DNA of 64,000 nucleotides, taken from contig JAPWDM010000033.1 in the NCBI GenBank assembly GCA_035578155.1, positions 77,001-141,000 on the forward strand, given 5' to 3'. This document shows, in pieces, positions 47,816 through 57,636 of this stretch; within the stretch, counting starts at the first letter, position 1, and each line of letters begins with the position of its first letter. The notes beneath the pieces were generated by a model that saw nothing but the letters and a program-made list of their open reading frames with translations, did not search any database and was not told the origin of the DNA. Source of the stretch: Brachynemurus nebulosus. Lineage: Eukaryota > Arthropoda > Insecta > Neuroptera > Myrmeleontidae. A program made the position numbers and the translations under genes.

Positions 47816-48448
47816 TTAATTTAGTGAAGTATCACAGCAACTTTTAGTTTGATTCAAACTTTCCGACTGATAAATGTATATAAAATTTATACAATAGGTT
47901 TTAAATTTTACTTCCATTTGTTAAATAAAATTTTTTTCTATATGATTTGGTCTATTAACTGTGCCTTATATCATAACTTATCATAAGGAAAGGTAACTTT
48001 GCCTTAAAATACCTTTACTATGGATTTTAAACAATTAAAATAACAAGTGGCTAAAGTAACCCCAACCTCTGCCCTCTGCGTAACTTTGGCCAAATTTTTA
48101 AAAATATAAAAAAAAATATGCATACTTCCAAAATTAAAAAAAATGGTAGCCACAGCATCAGAACTATACAAATATTGTTTTAAAATTTTTAAAATAATAT
48201 GCTGCCATTTGTATAAAATATATGACAAGTAAATTTTGAAAATGTTATATTTTGGGCCAAAGTAATCCCACTTGACGGTACTTTAGACCCTCAAAAGTAT
48301 AACTTCCGGTCCGCGTCGCCAAAAATCCGTCTAGGGGGTAACTTCTTAACCCCAAAAGAGTATGTGTACAAAATTACAGCTAAATCGGAGGTATGTGGTT
48401 TTCGGAACTCCAGCCAAAAGAGGAACGTAGATAGTCCGTAATAGTTCG

Positions 48449-48730
48449 CAGGGGCGCAACAATTACAAATCTGCGGGGGGGGAGGGGTCCAACAAAAATT
48501 GAAATAATCCAATTTTTTGATAACACAATTCTCCGATAACACTGGAAAATGTTATCGAAAATATCGTCTCAAAAAATTCAAATTTCAAATAAAAAATATC
48601 AGTAGCCACTAAAAATTTAACTTTTTGATATAAATACTATAAATTGAAGGAAAATTGACGCAATTTTATGAGGGGTCCACGTAATTTTAGGGGGTCCGGA
48701 CCCCTTGACCTCCCCTTTTTTGTGTCCCTG
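48449..48730. mobile_element. probable hAT-type MITE, 282 bp
   Basis: The ends are CAGGGGCGCAAC and the complement of CAGGGACACAAA. The flanks 'tagttcg' and 'tagtccg' are a near match of 7 bases, so the target duplication is decayed. Interior has G-runs near both ends ('gggggggaggggtcc', 'agggggtccggacccc'). Confidence 0.6.
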
Positions 48731-48977
48731 TAGTCCGTAGTCATTAGTAGACCCGACAGAAAATGAACTGAGATATGTGCAGGATCGCATTTTAAAATGG
48801 ATCAGTCTGTCATTTTTAAGGTAAGGTCGATTAAACAGATGTATCTTATGAACCATTGGCCAGTGAATTGATTTATTTTACCCACTCCACTGGCGCAAAC
48901 GAATTAAGGTCTCTCATTTCAAAATCGTTTGGCTATATATGAATAAATGTTGTTATTTATTAGCGTTACATACGTAC

Positions 48978-49178
48978 CTCTGGTAATGATTTTGGAGGTT
49001 GTACGCAAGCTTGGCAACATTTGACTAACAATGAAAGTAAAAGTAACCCAGGTGTTACACCTTCACATTGTGTTTTTAATTGTAATTGCCTACGTTTTAA
49101 CTGACTAGACATTTCTGTCAAAAACCACATAAAAGCTGTGAATTTCGATCCTTCGCCTGTTTTCGCGTTTCGTAATAT
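48978..49178 (-). CDS. MIF4G-domain gene, exon 5 of the visible set
   Basis: Exon between the acceptor CTACATTGCAG and the donor GAG|GTACGT, 67 codons in phase 0 at both ends. It codes for the middle helices of the MIF4G domain ([12 protein letters not shown], then [14 protein letters not shown]). The family has an aromatic-rich helix of the same type here. It is followed on the minus strand by the 19-kb intron filled with mobile elements. Confidence 0.85.
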
Positions 49179-49242
49179 CTGCAATGTAGATATAAATTCA
49201 ATATATTTGTCACTCTAAAGAAATTTTTTTATAAGTGCTAAC

Positions 49243-49433
49243 TTTATCTCTATCTTGATACCATTGTTGGCATGTATTAAGTAGAGTTTCTAAGAATGTT
49301 TCGTTTTTCTCTTTTTCGATAATTGTAATGCATAATTTTGCACCGGGAAGTGAATACTTTCGCCCTTCAACTATCCTTTCTAGAATGCTTTTGACCAAAT
49401 CCATTAAGCATCTTGCACTTAATTTATTTGGAT
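49243..49433 (-). CDS. MIF4G-domain gene, exon 4 of the visible set
   Basis: Exon from the acceptor TTTTCAG, taking one base from the previous exon, and ending in phase 0 at AAA|GTTAGC, a weak donor. If the donor were not used the frame would add ten codons and stop. It encodes the first MIF4G helices ([37 protein letters not shown]), whose CxxWYQxR-like end is a mark of the SLIP1/PAIP1/CTIF group. Confidence 0.85.
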
Positions 49434-49523
49434 CTGAAAAATATATAGGAATGAATTAACTTTTTATAAATGAAAATATATAAGCAAAAAAATTTCCTTG
49501 AATAATGATTTTTAATTATTTAC

Positions 49524-49788
49524 CTTCAACTGCAATTTTTAATGCTTCTTCCACTTCAGGGGGGAATTGGCCTAAATCAGGTGCTTCCGAAGTGATATTT
49601 AATGCTTGTAATTTGCTAGCTAATGAATCAGCAGCACTAAGGCTTTTTGATCGTTTTAACTGACTGGGATTCATATACGGTTGTCTCAACGGACGATATA
49701 CAGTGGTAGAATTAGCTATATTTGGGAAAAATGCTTGTCCACTTTGTGGTTGTGGGGTCATTGGAGTTTGGAAATGAACACGTGGATT
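49524..49788 (-). CDS. MIF4G-domain gene, exon 3 of the visible set
   Basis: Acceptor CTTTTAG, donor GAAG|GTAAAT, 265 bases starting in phase 0. Codes for a low-complexity linker with SKSLSAADSLASKLQALNI and an acidic PPEVEEALKIAVEG stretch that leads into the MIF4G domain. The Ser-rich LKRSKSLSA sequence is a plausible basophilic phosphorylation site; this is inference. Confidence 0.85.
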
Positions 49789-49858
49789 CTAAAAGTATCA
49801 CAAAACTAATTTAATTGCCGGAAATCTGGTTAAAATTACTTTTTATGAAAATATTTAC

Positions 49859-50081
49859 ATGTAAAATATTTCCACTAGAAGCGGATTGTAGCAGCGGTAT
49901 ACCAGCAGGGGGTATCATCATTTGAGGCGGTGGAGGATGCATTATGGGTGGTTGCGGTATGTGCTGCGCTTGCATATGTTGCATTTGCCTTAACATGTCT
50001 CCGCTAGATTTAGAATGTTGAAGCTGATGAGGCATTATGTTCTGTGGAGGATGAAAGTTATGACCTAAATTAACACTGGAC
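49859..50081 (-). CDS. MIF4G-domain gene, exon 2 of the visible set
   Basis: Acceptor GATTTCAG, donor CAT|GTAAAT, 223 bases; one base completes the Arg codon split with the previous exon. The protein is rich in His, Gln, Met and Pro (QMQHMQAQH, PPPPQMM), typical of a disordered linker. Reading frame and splice phases agree with both neighbours. Confidence 0.85.
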
Positions 50082-50150
50082 CTGAAATCATTATTATTCG
50101 ATTAAATTTTTTTATAAATTTTTATTGCTAATAAGGAATAGAATTAGCAC

Positions 50151-50259
50151 CTGGATGTTTGCAGACTACTATTATTGTTTTGGTTCATTGTAAATTCTTT
50201 CGCATGCACATTTAATTTAGGGTTCTGCGTACCATTTTGATTACCATCTACGCGAACAC
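50151..50259 (-). CDS. MIF4G-domain gene, exon with PAM2 motif
   Basis: Acceptor TTTCAG at 50265-50260, donor CCAG|GTGCTA, 109 bases, entering with two bases of a split codon. It encodes PKLNVHAKEFTMN, a good PAM2 motif: the Leu and the Phe that insert into the MLLE domain of cytoplasmic poly(A)-binding protein are present at the normal spacing. PAM2 followed by MIF4G is the layout of PAIP1, which links poly(A)-binding protein to eIF4 factors and promotes translation. The exon was too short to be noticed as an open frame. The upstream exon(s) and start codon are not visible. Confidence 0.8.
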
Positions 50260-50504
50260 CTGAAATTTGAATAATTTGTTCATTAAAAAAATACTATTAG
50301 CAAAAATATATAGAATGTTAATCTTTATATTATTTTATAAATATGTAAAGAAACAAGAGTATTTTGCAAACATCCTCGTATTTTTTGAATAAAGGTACAG
50401 ACCATTTTTTTTTTTTTTTTTGTATAAAATAATGGGGAAACAATTTTATTCATAAAAAAATAAATAAAGACCAAAATAGAAGTATGTATATGAAAATACA
50501 GGAT

Positions 50505-50790
50505 GAGTTTTTCGAGAGTTGCCATTTTTATTACAGTCAAACCGTTGCTATCGTCAGGAGCTTTATAGCACTTATGGTTTTTGAGCTATGATACAAACTT
50601 ATAGATTTTTAAGTGAGACTATATGTTAATTTTTCGATAAAACTGATCTAATGCATCAATTAAAAACATAAAAGAAAAAAAATTTTTTACCCTTTTACTG
50701 CCAAGTGATAAGTACAATAGATAAAGAATTATTATAAAGTTACAAAAAAAAAGAAAAAGAAAAAAATCAAAGATTCCGACATTAAAAAAG
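50505..50790 (+). repeat. repeat family E copy 2
   Basis: 'gagtttttcgagagttgcca', 'gtcaaaccgttg', 'ggagctttatagca' and 'ctgatctaatgcatcaatta' repeat the order at 31470-31690. The right end (50695-50770) matches 37980-38035 inverted. Lies in the intron upstream of the PAM2 exon. Confidence 0.8.
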
Positions 50791-50860
50791 TGAACCTTAG
50801 GAATTTACAAAATATAAATTATACCAAACTATATTGATAAAATTTGACATTATTTAGAAT

Positions 50861-52143
50861 GGTTCCGCGACAAAATAACCGCGACAAAATAACCGTGGAC
50901 AAAATAACCGAATGACAAAATAACTGCACGAAAAAATAACCTTAGATAAAATAACTGTGGACAAAATAATCGAACGACAAAATAATCTTAAAGTTTATTT
51001 ATTTATTATTTTGTTAAAATATTAAATCTAAATTACAAAGATAAAACTGTAGCAATATCTTGTAAATACTTACGTTTTTGTTCTGCGTTATATTTAATCA
51101 CAAAGTATATTGTCAAAACTAACCTAACCTTCGGGCAAAGGGTAACCTTAACTAACCTCACTACCTAGTTCTTATATAAAAAATCGAAGTATATTGTCAA
51201 AACTAACTAAACTAACCTAACCTTAACTAACCTCACCACCTATAACCATAACCTAATTAGTTTTTATATCAAAGTCGAAGTATATTGCCAAAACTAACTA
51301 AACTAACCTAACCTTAACTAACCTCACCACCTACAACCTTAACCTAATTAGTTTTTATACCAAAGTCGAAGTATATTGTCTAAAGTAACTAAACTAATCT
51401 AATCTTAACTAGCCTCACCACCTATAACCTTAACCTAATTAGTTTTTATATCAAAGTCGAAGTATATTGCCAAAACTAACTAAACTAACCTAACTTTAAC
51501 TAACCTCACCACCTATAACCTTAACCTAATTAGTTTTTATACCAAAGTCGAAGTATATTGTCTAAACTAACTAAACTAACCTAACCTTAACTAGCCGCAC
51601 TACCTATAACCTTAACCTAATTAATTTTTATATCAAAGTCGAAGTATATTATCAAAACTAACTAAACTAACCTAACCTTAACTAACCTCACCACCTAGTT
51701 TTTATATCGTCTATCTGAAATTCGAAAAAAAAAAAACTTTTAACTTTAACCTAACTAACTTACAATCTTACTACCTAGTTTTTATATCATCTACTATTTG
51801 ATCTTTTAAAATAATGTTTCCCAAGCTTAGCTTTTTAAATACAATAGTTTTCACCCATTAACGTTCGTTTTTAAATGCAATAGTTTAAATACGAACATCT
51901 AAGGTCTATTGCAATTTAGCCATCTTTTATATATTGGGAGCAAAAAAAATCTTAATCATATCACAGCCGCATGTACCGTAACTCAAAAGAATAATTAACG
52001 ATGTTTATTTTGTTGTTCGGTTATTTTGTCGGACAGATATTTTGTCGTTCGGTTATTTTGTCCACCGTTATTTTGTCTAAGGTTATTTTGTCGCGGTTGT
52101 TCTTTTGCGGTTATTTTGTCCACAGTTATTCAGTCGCGGCACC
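50861..52143. mobile_element. 1.28-kb TIR element with motif-array termini (MULE-like target duplication)
   Basis: The element starts GGTTCCGCGAC and ends with the complement of GGTGCCGCGAC. Each end is then built of about eight tandem-like copies of gacaaaataaccg with spacers (50871-50995 and, inverted, 52016-52140). A 9-bp duplication atttagaat flanks it (50852-50860 and 52144-52152), confirmed by the uninterrupted copy of the flanking repeat at 30060-30215. Nine-base duplications are typical of Mutator-like elements, though the short termini built of repeats are unusual. The middle is the CCTAA-like minisatellite plus AT-rich DNA; no transposase. Confidence 0.9.
51095..51790 (+). repeat. 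CCTAA-like minisatellite, copy 2
   Basis: About six units of ~110 bases, each 'ttttatatcaaagtcgaagt', 'atattgtcaaaactaactaa', 'actaacctaaccttaactaa', 'cctcaccacctataacctta'. The same core makes the smaller array at 45981-46190. It fills most of the 1.28-kb element. Confidence 0.9.
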
Positions 52144-52333
52144 ATTTAGAATTATACCGTCTTTCGGAAAATCTGTCACAGATGGCGGCACCTGTACCAA
52201 TGAATATGTACATATCGCAGCATTTTGAGTCGCATCCAAGAAAAGAACCTTTTCCACTATTATATCTATTATAACTCAAATGGTAGTAATTCAGATTTTG
52301 GAATATAGATGTCGGATGAATATAGATGTTGAT

Positions 52334-52763
52334 CATGTCCCTGTCACTCTTCATTTAGTCTATTATAAAAAAATGGACCGTTTTTTGACGTCGCTGTAAC
52401 TAATATACCAGATGGCGTTGATTTACTAGGGGATAAAATTAGAGTCGAGACATGAGGTTTAATAGTTCGCTATTTTTCATCTAAAATAAATTGGAAATAA
52501 ATTAAATATTTAAAAAAATACTTTAATTCAACCTAGAAAGATTAATTAAATTAAAAAAATTTAATTCTTCATTAACACATAACTTGGTGACGATACTTTT
52601 GTACTCAATCATATGATAATTAATTTTGACATCTATTTGATGAAAAATGCTCACATGTCCCAACTCTATTTAGTATACCCCCTATACCATTAGCGCCACG
52701 TAGCAAACGTAGCAAACTGTGACATGAAAAGGTCCGTCCTTGAAAACAAGTGGCAGGGACATG
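52334..52763 (-). mobile_element. hAT-type MITE, family A copy 2
   Basis: Same termini and interior as 5130-5527 but inverted, 430 bp. Exact 8-bp duplication atgttgat at 52326-52333 and 52764-52771. Shared interior blocks include 'ttaattttgacatctatttg' and 'gatgaaaaatgctcacatgt'. Confidence 0.93.
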
Positions 52764-52770
52764 ATGTTGA

Positions 52771-53080
52771 TAGAGTCCCTATAATAAATAGAGTCGTGAC
52801 ATGTCATCCATCTTCTATCCAAAACAGAGCGGGAAGCTTCAAAATTAATTATCACATGTTTGAGTAAATATTTTTGAGTACATAATTATTGTTAATAAGT
52901 TATGAATTGATGAAAAAATAAAAATGTTTAATTTAATTATTCTTTCTAAGTTAAACTAAATGGTTTTTATTAACATTTAATTTATTTCCAATGTATTTTA
53001 CGGAAACTTTGGATAGAAAATGCCGGAACCAATCAGCGTTCAGCACACATGTCATCACTCTATTTATTATAGGCACTCTA
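52771..53080. mobile_element. hAT-type MITE, family A relative
   Basis: Inverted ends TAGAGTCCCTATAATAAATA and (complement) TAGAGTGCCTATAATAAATA. Exact 8-bp duplication gatgttga (52763-52770 and 53081-53088). The interior resembles the family A MITE ('caaaattaattatcacatg') but is clearly diverged. It abuts the previous element. Confidence 0.9.
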
Positions 53081-53088
53081 GATGTTGA

Positions 53089-53689
53089 TATTTCAAGTTT
53101 TTAACATTTTTGCATAAAAAAATCAAATTACTTTAAAAGATTAGTATTTAAAGTAAATTACTTTAAAAAGAATTTGAAGTTATTCATTAGTTTTCTGAAA
53201 AATATATTTATTTTTTATTTATTTAGAGAACAGTAGTTGGCAATAAAATACATGTATACAACAAAATGACATTGGCGTTTCTTAATAATAATTAATAGCG
53301 AAGTGAGGTTAACTGGAAACGAAAATATTATTAATAAATGTACTCAAATAGTGTAAAATTATTTGAAATTCAATATTATTTTCTTTTTATTAAAAACCAA
53401 ATTAAATAGGAGAAGTTTTTTTACAAAAAAACTTTTCATTTATTTTGAAAATACTTAAATAAAAATATGTTTAGAACCTATGTATCTGTCAAACAGTGAC
53501 TTCTCGGAGTATTTATTTTTTTATTTTTCAATGAATTAAAACTGAAATTCTATTTCCTTATTGTATTTAGTTATCATTTTTATATGATAATTTAATCTAT
53601 TTAATAATTTTAATTTCTGATGGAAAACGTAATAATCGTTTAATTTTTCGTTACTACATTGATTAAAATGAGAGCTCTATTGAGCTACT
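53089..53689. other. no feature seen; AT-rich
   Basis: Very AT-rich with no frame, repeat or splice-bounded exon that I can support. Confidence 0.35.
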
Positions 53690-53943
53690 GCGCCAGTTCG
53701 TATCGGTGTAAGCCAAAGTCGCTTGCTCTTATTTTTAATCACATTACACTTGTTTTGAAGCGCACTTGACTTGCTTTTGAGATATTTCTATTTTCCTGTC
53801 TCACTTTCCATGTTCTATAGAGAAGGGTCAAATATTAACGTTCGGTATACATAGTATACTGTATACGATGTATACCGAACGTTAATACATGTGATTAAAA
53901 ATAAGAGCAAGCGACTTTGGCTTACACCGATACGAACTGGCGC
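53690..53943. repeat. palindromic MITE, 254 bp, 55-bp perfect arms
   Basis: Arms beginning gcgccagttcgtatcggtgt are perfectly complementary over ~55 bases. The centre holds a second palindrome (53839-53884) with arms taacgttcggtatacat and complement. No target duplication is clear. Perfect arms suggest recent origin or selection for pairing. Confidence 0.9.
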
Positions 53944-54119
53944 AATATCTTTTTAAATTGCGTAAAATCCTAATCGTTTGCAAGCACTTGAGTACGAAAT
54001 TTAAAAGTGTGATTTTTAAAACGTAATTACTCAAAAATATGAGATAAATCATTGAAAAGTTAAGTGTTACTGGTAGTTTTGAATCATAAACAATTTTTTG
54101 AAAAACTTTTAAACATACG

Positions 54120-54295
54120 TTTCCATTTAAAAAAATTATCAGTTTGCATCATAACTCGGAAACCCTAAGAGCTACAAAGCTCCTGATTACAGCAATCGAT
54201 TGCCCCCGTCGATATCTACAACTCTTACTTGAACAATTTTTCGATTAAATCAACGGTTTGGCTGTAATAAAAATGGCAACTCTCGAAAAACTCAC
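54120..54295 (-). repeat. repeat family E copy 3
   Basis: Inverted relative to the copies at 31463 and 50505; shares 'caacggtttggctgtaataa', 'aaatggcaactctcgaaaaa' and 'gcccccgtcgatatctacaa'. Confidence 0.8.
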
Positions 54296-54532
54296 GCTGT
54301 ATATAATCTCCGAGGGAAAATATGTACATATAAAACGATATAAAACAAGAATCATTGACTTCATTCGAACTTTGCATTTTGTTAAAAGAATGATATAGTC
54401 TATTTTTTTACTCGGGAAAAACATTTTATTTCTGTGGGAAAATTCCAAAGAAAAATTTAAGTTCTCAATAGCGACGCGATCAAAGTATAATTTATTCTAG
54501 ATGTCATAATTTCAAAAGCTACGAGTGAAAGG

Positions 54533-54724
54533 GATGAGCGGGTTCCAGCACACACTACGTCGTCAAAGTATGGGCACACCTTGACTCAAGGTGTGCCCAC
54601 ACTTTTGACGTAGTACTTAAGTAATGTTGTAGTACACTGTCGTGTCAAAAGTACGGACACCCCTTGGGTCAAGATGCGTCTATACTTCTGACGACGTAGT
54701 TTGTGCTAAAACCCGGTCAGCTCT
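54533..54724. mobile_element. palindromic MITE, ~190 bp
   Basis: The outer arms share gcacaMactacgtcgtcaRaagtat and end in gagcgggt and the complement of acccggtcagctc. Inside the left half, 'gtgggcacaccttgactcaa' with its complement forms a complete second hairpin (54557-54614). The related half on the right pairs with it less well. Confidence 0.75.
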
Positions 54725-54969
54725 TCTATTGCCATGCGGGCGAAGCCGCGTGTAAGTGCTAGTATCAGGAAAATAAAATTGAAAAGGTACTCTCTTAAAT
54801 CTCAATAGTGCTGTTTACAAAATGTATAATTATATCACTGAAAGAAGCGTTTGATCTGCTGAAAAGAGAAGTAGCGATATTGAGAGGGTCGAGCATCATT
54901 TTTAAAAATTGAAATATAGAGCGAAAGTGGGAGTGCTACTTTTCGTGGAAACATATTCTCTGTCATTCC

Positions 54970-55050
54970 CGTAGTCGCTGGTGTTACGAGAAAATACTGC
55001 ATACTGGTGTTACGAGAAAATACTGCATACTGGTGTTACGAGAAAATACT
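54970..55050 (+). repeat. 27-bp unit, three tandem copies
   Basis: The unit tggtgttacgagaaaatact plus gcatac is repeated three times with the last copy cut short. Copies are nearly identical, so the expansion is recent. Confidence 0.9.
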
Positions 55051-55439
55051 ACCAAATAGGCCCAATTAAAACAACTGTTTGAACGCATAAAATATTACTG
55101 TTCCACTGAATATTGAAAACAAAAAAGTATGGAAAGATATGAAATTTATTATATCAGAAAATTGGCGATATGCTGATATGTCTAGACATTTCAATAAAAA
55201 GAAAATGGCGGCTCCCTGGACGCGACAGTTAATGTGTTGTTTAGGTAGGAATCATACGTTAGTCATAATGGTTAATGGAAATATTTGACCTTTCTGTATT
55301 ATAAAGTCAGATACATACATAAGAGATAGGGTTTAAACTTCAAACTATGTTGGCCTTTTATTACCTGCGATTTATGCACAGGTAAGAAACCATAATATTG
55401 GGACTCTTACATCTTGCTTTTTAACACTATGAGGCCCGA

Positions 55440-55690
55440 GCACTTTCATAGTAAACTTCCCCAGAAGCCGACAATATTTTTATAAGCCGACAAAATAAAT
55501 ACTTTTAGTTATCCACTCGTTTTTAGTATTTCCTTTTGCCCAAATTCTTATGACATAAAAGCAGTTAATTGAAAATGAGTCACCCGTTGATTAGCATTTT
55601 TAGCATTTTCCTTTGCCTAAATTGTCATAATAATAAGGAGTTAGCTGAAAATTAATCACCTTTATAATTAGCATTTCCTTTTGTTTAAAT
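55440..55690 (+). repeat. ~95-bp degenerate tandem repeat
   Basis: 'tagyatttccttttgcc', 'aaattctyatgac' and 'agttaattgaaaatgagtcacc' recur about three times up to 55680. Confidence 0.65.
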
Positions 55691-55794
55691 TTCTAAAAAA
55701 GTGGTTTCGTTTTTATTGTGAATATTTTAGGAATAATGGAAATTATCAAAAAACTCACCCGGTATATTGGTTTGTCGTATACATATTTATGTTA

Positions 55795-56376
55795 AGCCGG
55801 TTGTACACGATACTACGAACACCTTCCAACATTGGACGTTCGATGGTTCATCGCATTCTGTGGCCGTTGTTCGAACCTACGAGCGTCCAATAGCGAGTGA
55901 CGAACGTTCGCATTTGGCCATGTTCCGGCCAATGTCGGTATTCTTGCACCGAGTCAAAGGGATGCTTGCAATGTTTGAAGAACAATGTACGTTGGTTCGA
56001 TTCAACGGCTACACGGCTCGTTCATATGAAGAGAGATAACATTATAGACCGGGAGGCGGTAATAAGAAAGTGTTTACCCATCGATTTAAAAAAAATTTCA
56101 TTTTTCATTTAATAGTTTACCATTCGAAGTTACTAAAATGCTTTGTCGGCCAGACCAGTTTTTACCGCCTCCCGGTCTATAGTGTATAACATCAGACAGA
56201 CAACATCCTCATCCATTGAACAAACGTTTGTATCAAATTATTTTCATATGTATTGGATCAAACATTCGATTCACCGTGTAGCAGGAACATTCACAGCATC
56301 AACTGTCGAACTTACTTGCATCAAACGTTCGATCGAACGTTGGAGGGAACGTTCGTAGCATCGTGTAGAACACGCT
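55795..56376. mobile_element. PIF/Harbinger-type MITE, 582 bp
   Basis: Termini AGCCGGTTGTACACGATACT and (complement) AGCGTGTTCTACACGATGCT form ~50-bp inverted repeats. The flanking TTA triplet on both sides (55792-55794 and 56377-56379) fits the TWA target. The word gaacgttcg and its variants recur in the interior. A smaller MITE is nested at 56043-56181. Non-coding; the frames across it have no motif. Confidence 0.92.
56043..56181. mobile_element. 139-bp mariner-type MITE nested in the Harbinger MITE
   Basis: Inverted ends TATAGACCGGGAGGCGGTAA at both sides, perfect for 20 bases. A TA target is included in the symmetric ends. The host element reads on at both sides. Confidence 0.9.
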
Positions 56377-56826
56377 TTAGGTTCTGACCAGTGCGGAATT
56401 TACCACATAGATTAACAAACAGTTGATACATTTTAAAAAAAAAATGTTCGAAAATTACATGCGCCCGTAAAAATAAAAATAAAAAAATAAATACTTGCAT
56501 TAGTTTTTATATTGTTTAATAGTCCACTGCAATTAGGTTTACACCTCGGAATCCAGTTATAATGGATGGATTTGAATGGTTTTGGATTTTTTGAATTTCT
56601 TATGCTCAAAAGTAAAAAGTTTACCTCTTGAAATCTTCCGCTTTTTTCTTTCTTTTTTTAAGGGTATTTTAATGAAAATGACGTTACTTTTAGTATAATA
56701 TATATTCTTTTTGCAGCTATATTTTTCTTTTCTTTTGAGAATTAATTAAATTCTATATAAAGTATACAAAGGGATAGCCACAGAGTAAGGGATAGCAAAC
56801 GTCCTTGAAAGGTAGTATTGCATGTA

Positions 56827-57171
56827 CAGTAAAACCTCGATAATCCTACTTAAATTGGCGACCGGTAGGCCGGATTTACGAAAAAGCCGGACCATCGAGA
56901 GACCGTTTAAAATGTAATGAATTTGAGACCCCTTATAGCTCCTCTAAGAAGTTAACAGCAAGCACTGCTGTTCTATGTACTGGGTTTGTAGGCAGTTCTG
57001 TGTTTCGCGTGATTATAATTACTGTACAATATAATTCTATTTTGTACTGGACTAATTGACGGTAAATATAGAATGCAAATGTGTGTAAATTTGTATCTAC
57101 TATTTGTTAAATCGGGCCGGATTACTGAAGGGTCCGGATTTTCGTGGAGCCGAATTATCGAGGTACTACTG
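56827..57171. mobile_element. Tigger/pogo-type MITE, 345 bp
   Basis: Ends CAGTAAAACCTCGATAATCC and (complement) CAGTAGTACCTCGATAATTC are flanked by TA (56825-56826 and 57172-57173). CAGTR-ACCTCGATAATCC is the known Tigger-type terminus. Subterminal 'ggccggatt' words recur inverted. Non-coding. Confidence 0.93.
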
Positions 57172-57636
57172 TATAAGAAGAATGGGAATAGAGTGGGAAA
57201 GTAGTGATAGCGAAGAGGTTCGAGAGACAGATGATTGATTCTCTACTAGGAATATAATCAAAGTTGCCAGATTGGGCGTATTTCCACAATTTGGGCGGAT
57301 TTCAAACATGTCTTGCGCTCATAATTTGTATTGGGCGATTTTCCACAATTTAGGTTATTTTGAAAGTAGTCCATATGATAACTAAACATGTTTTTATTTT
57401 GTTCTTGGTTCATTCCAGTTCTTTTAACTTTTACTATAGGTATACGTATATACTTGTTGTGCCGTTTCTATTTTATACTATTTATGGAAGTGGCTCTATT
57501 GTTTACAGAAATTCGAGAAATATATAGGTAACCATTATCGATAGCCAGATTTTCAAATGTTGTAAGTTTATTTATTGTACGGATTATCCTTATTAAAAGT
57601 GTAGTTATCAATAGAAGAAAATTAGTTTAAACTAGC

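Larger units (their letters stand above)
46482..48278 (+). mobile_element. pogo/mariner-like element with CCGTCAAGNGGG termini
   Basis: The left end CCGTCAAGAGGGATTACTTT and the complement of the right end, CCGTCAAGTGGGATTACTTT, are flanked by TA. Subterminal words 'gggtaactttggcc' recur in both orientations (46520, 47370, 48060). A transposase end is recognisable in the middle (next but one entry). A hAT-type MITE sits inside at 46614-47089. Confidence 0.8.
45388..48419. mobile_element. outer TIR element of a three-level nest
   Basis: The left end 'ggctggagttccgaaaaccg' and its complement at the right end belong to ~110-bp inverted repeats that also share 'acctccgatttagct' and 'cggatttttggcgacgcgg'. 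A partial extra copy of the right terminal region lies at 46363-46470, so that end is tandemly duplicated. The interior carries a pogo-like element (46482-48278) and a small palindrome. No transposase of its own was found. Confidence 0.75.

Noticed and set aside
55681..56358. Several 70-90-codon plus-strand frames
   Set aside because: They cross element borders and nested MITE ends, so they cannot be a gene.
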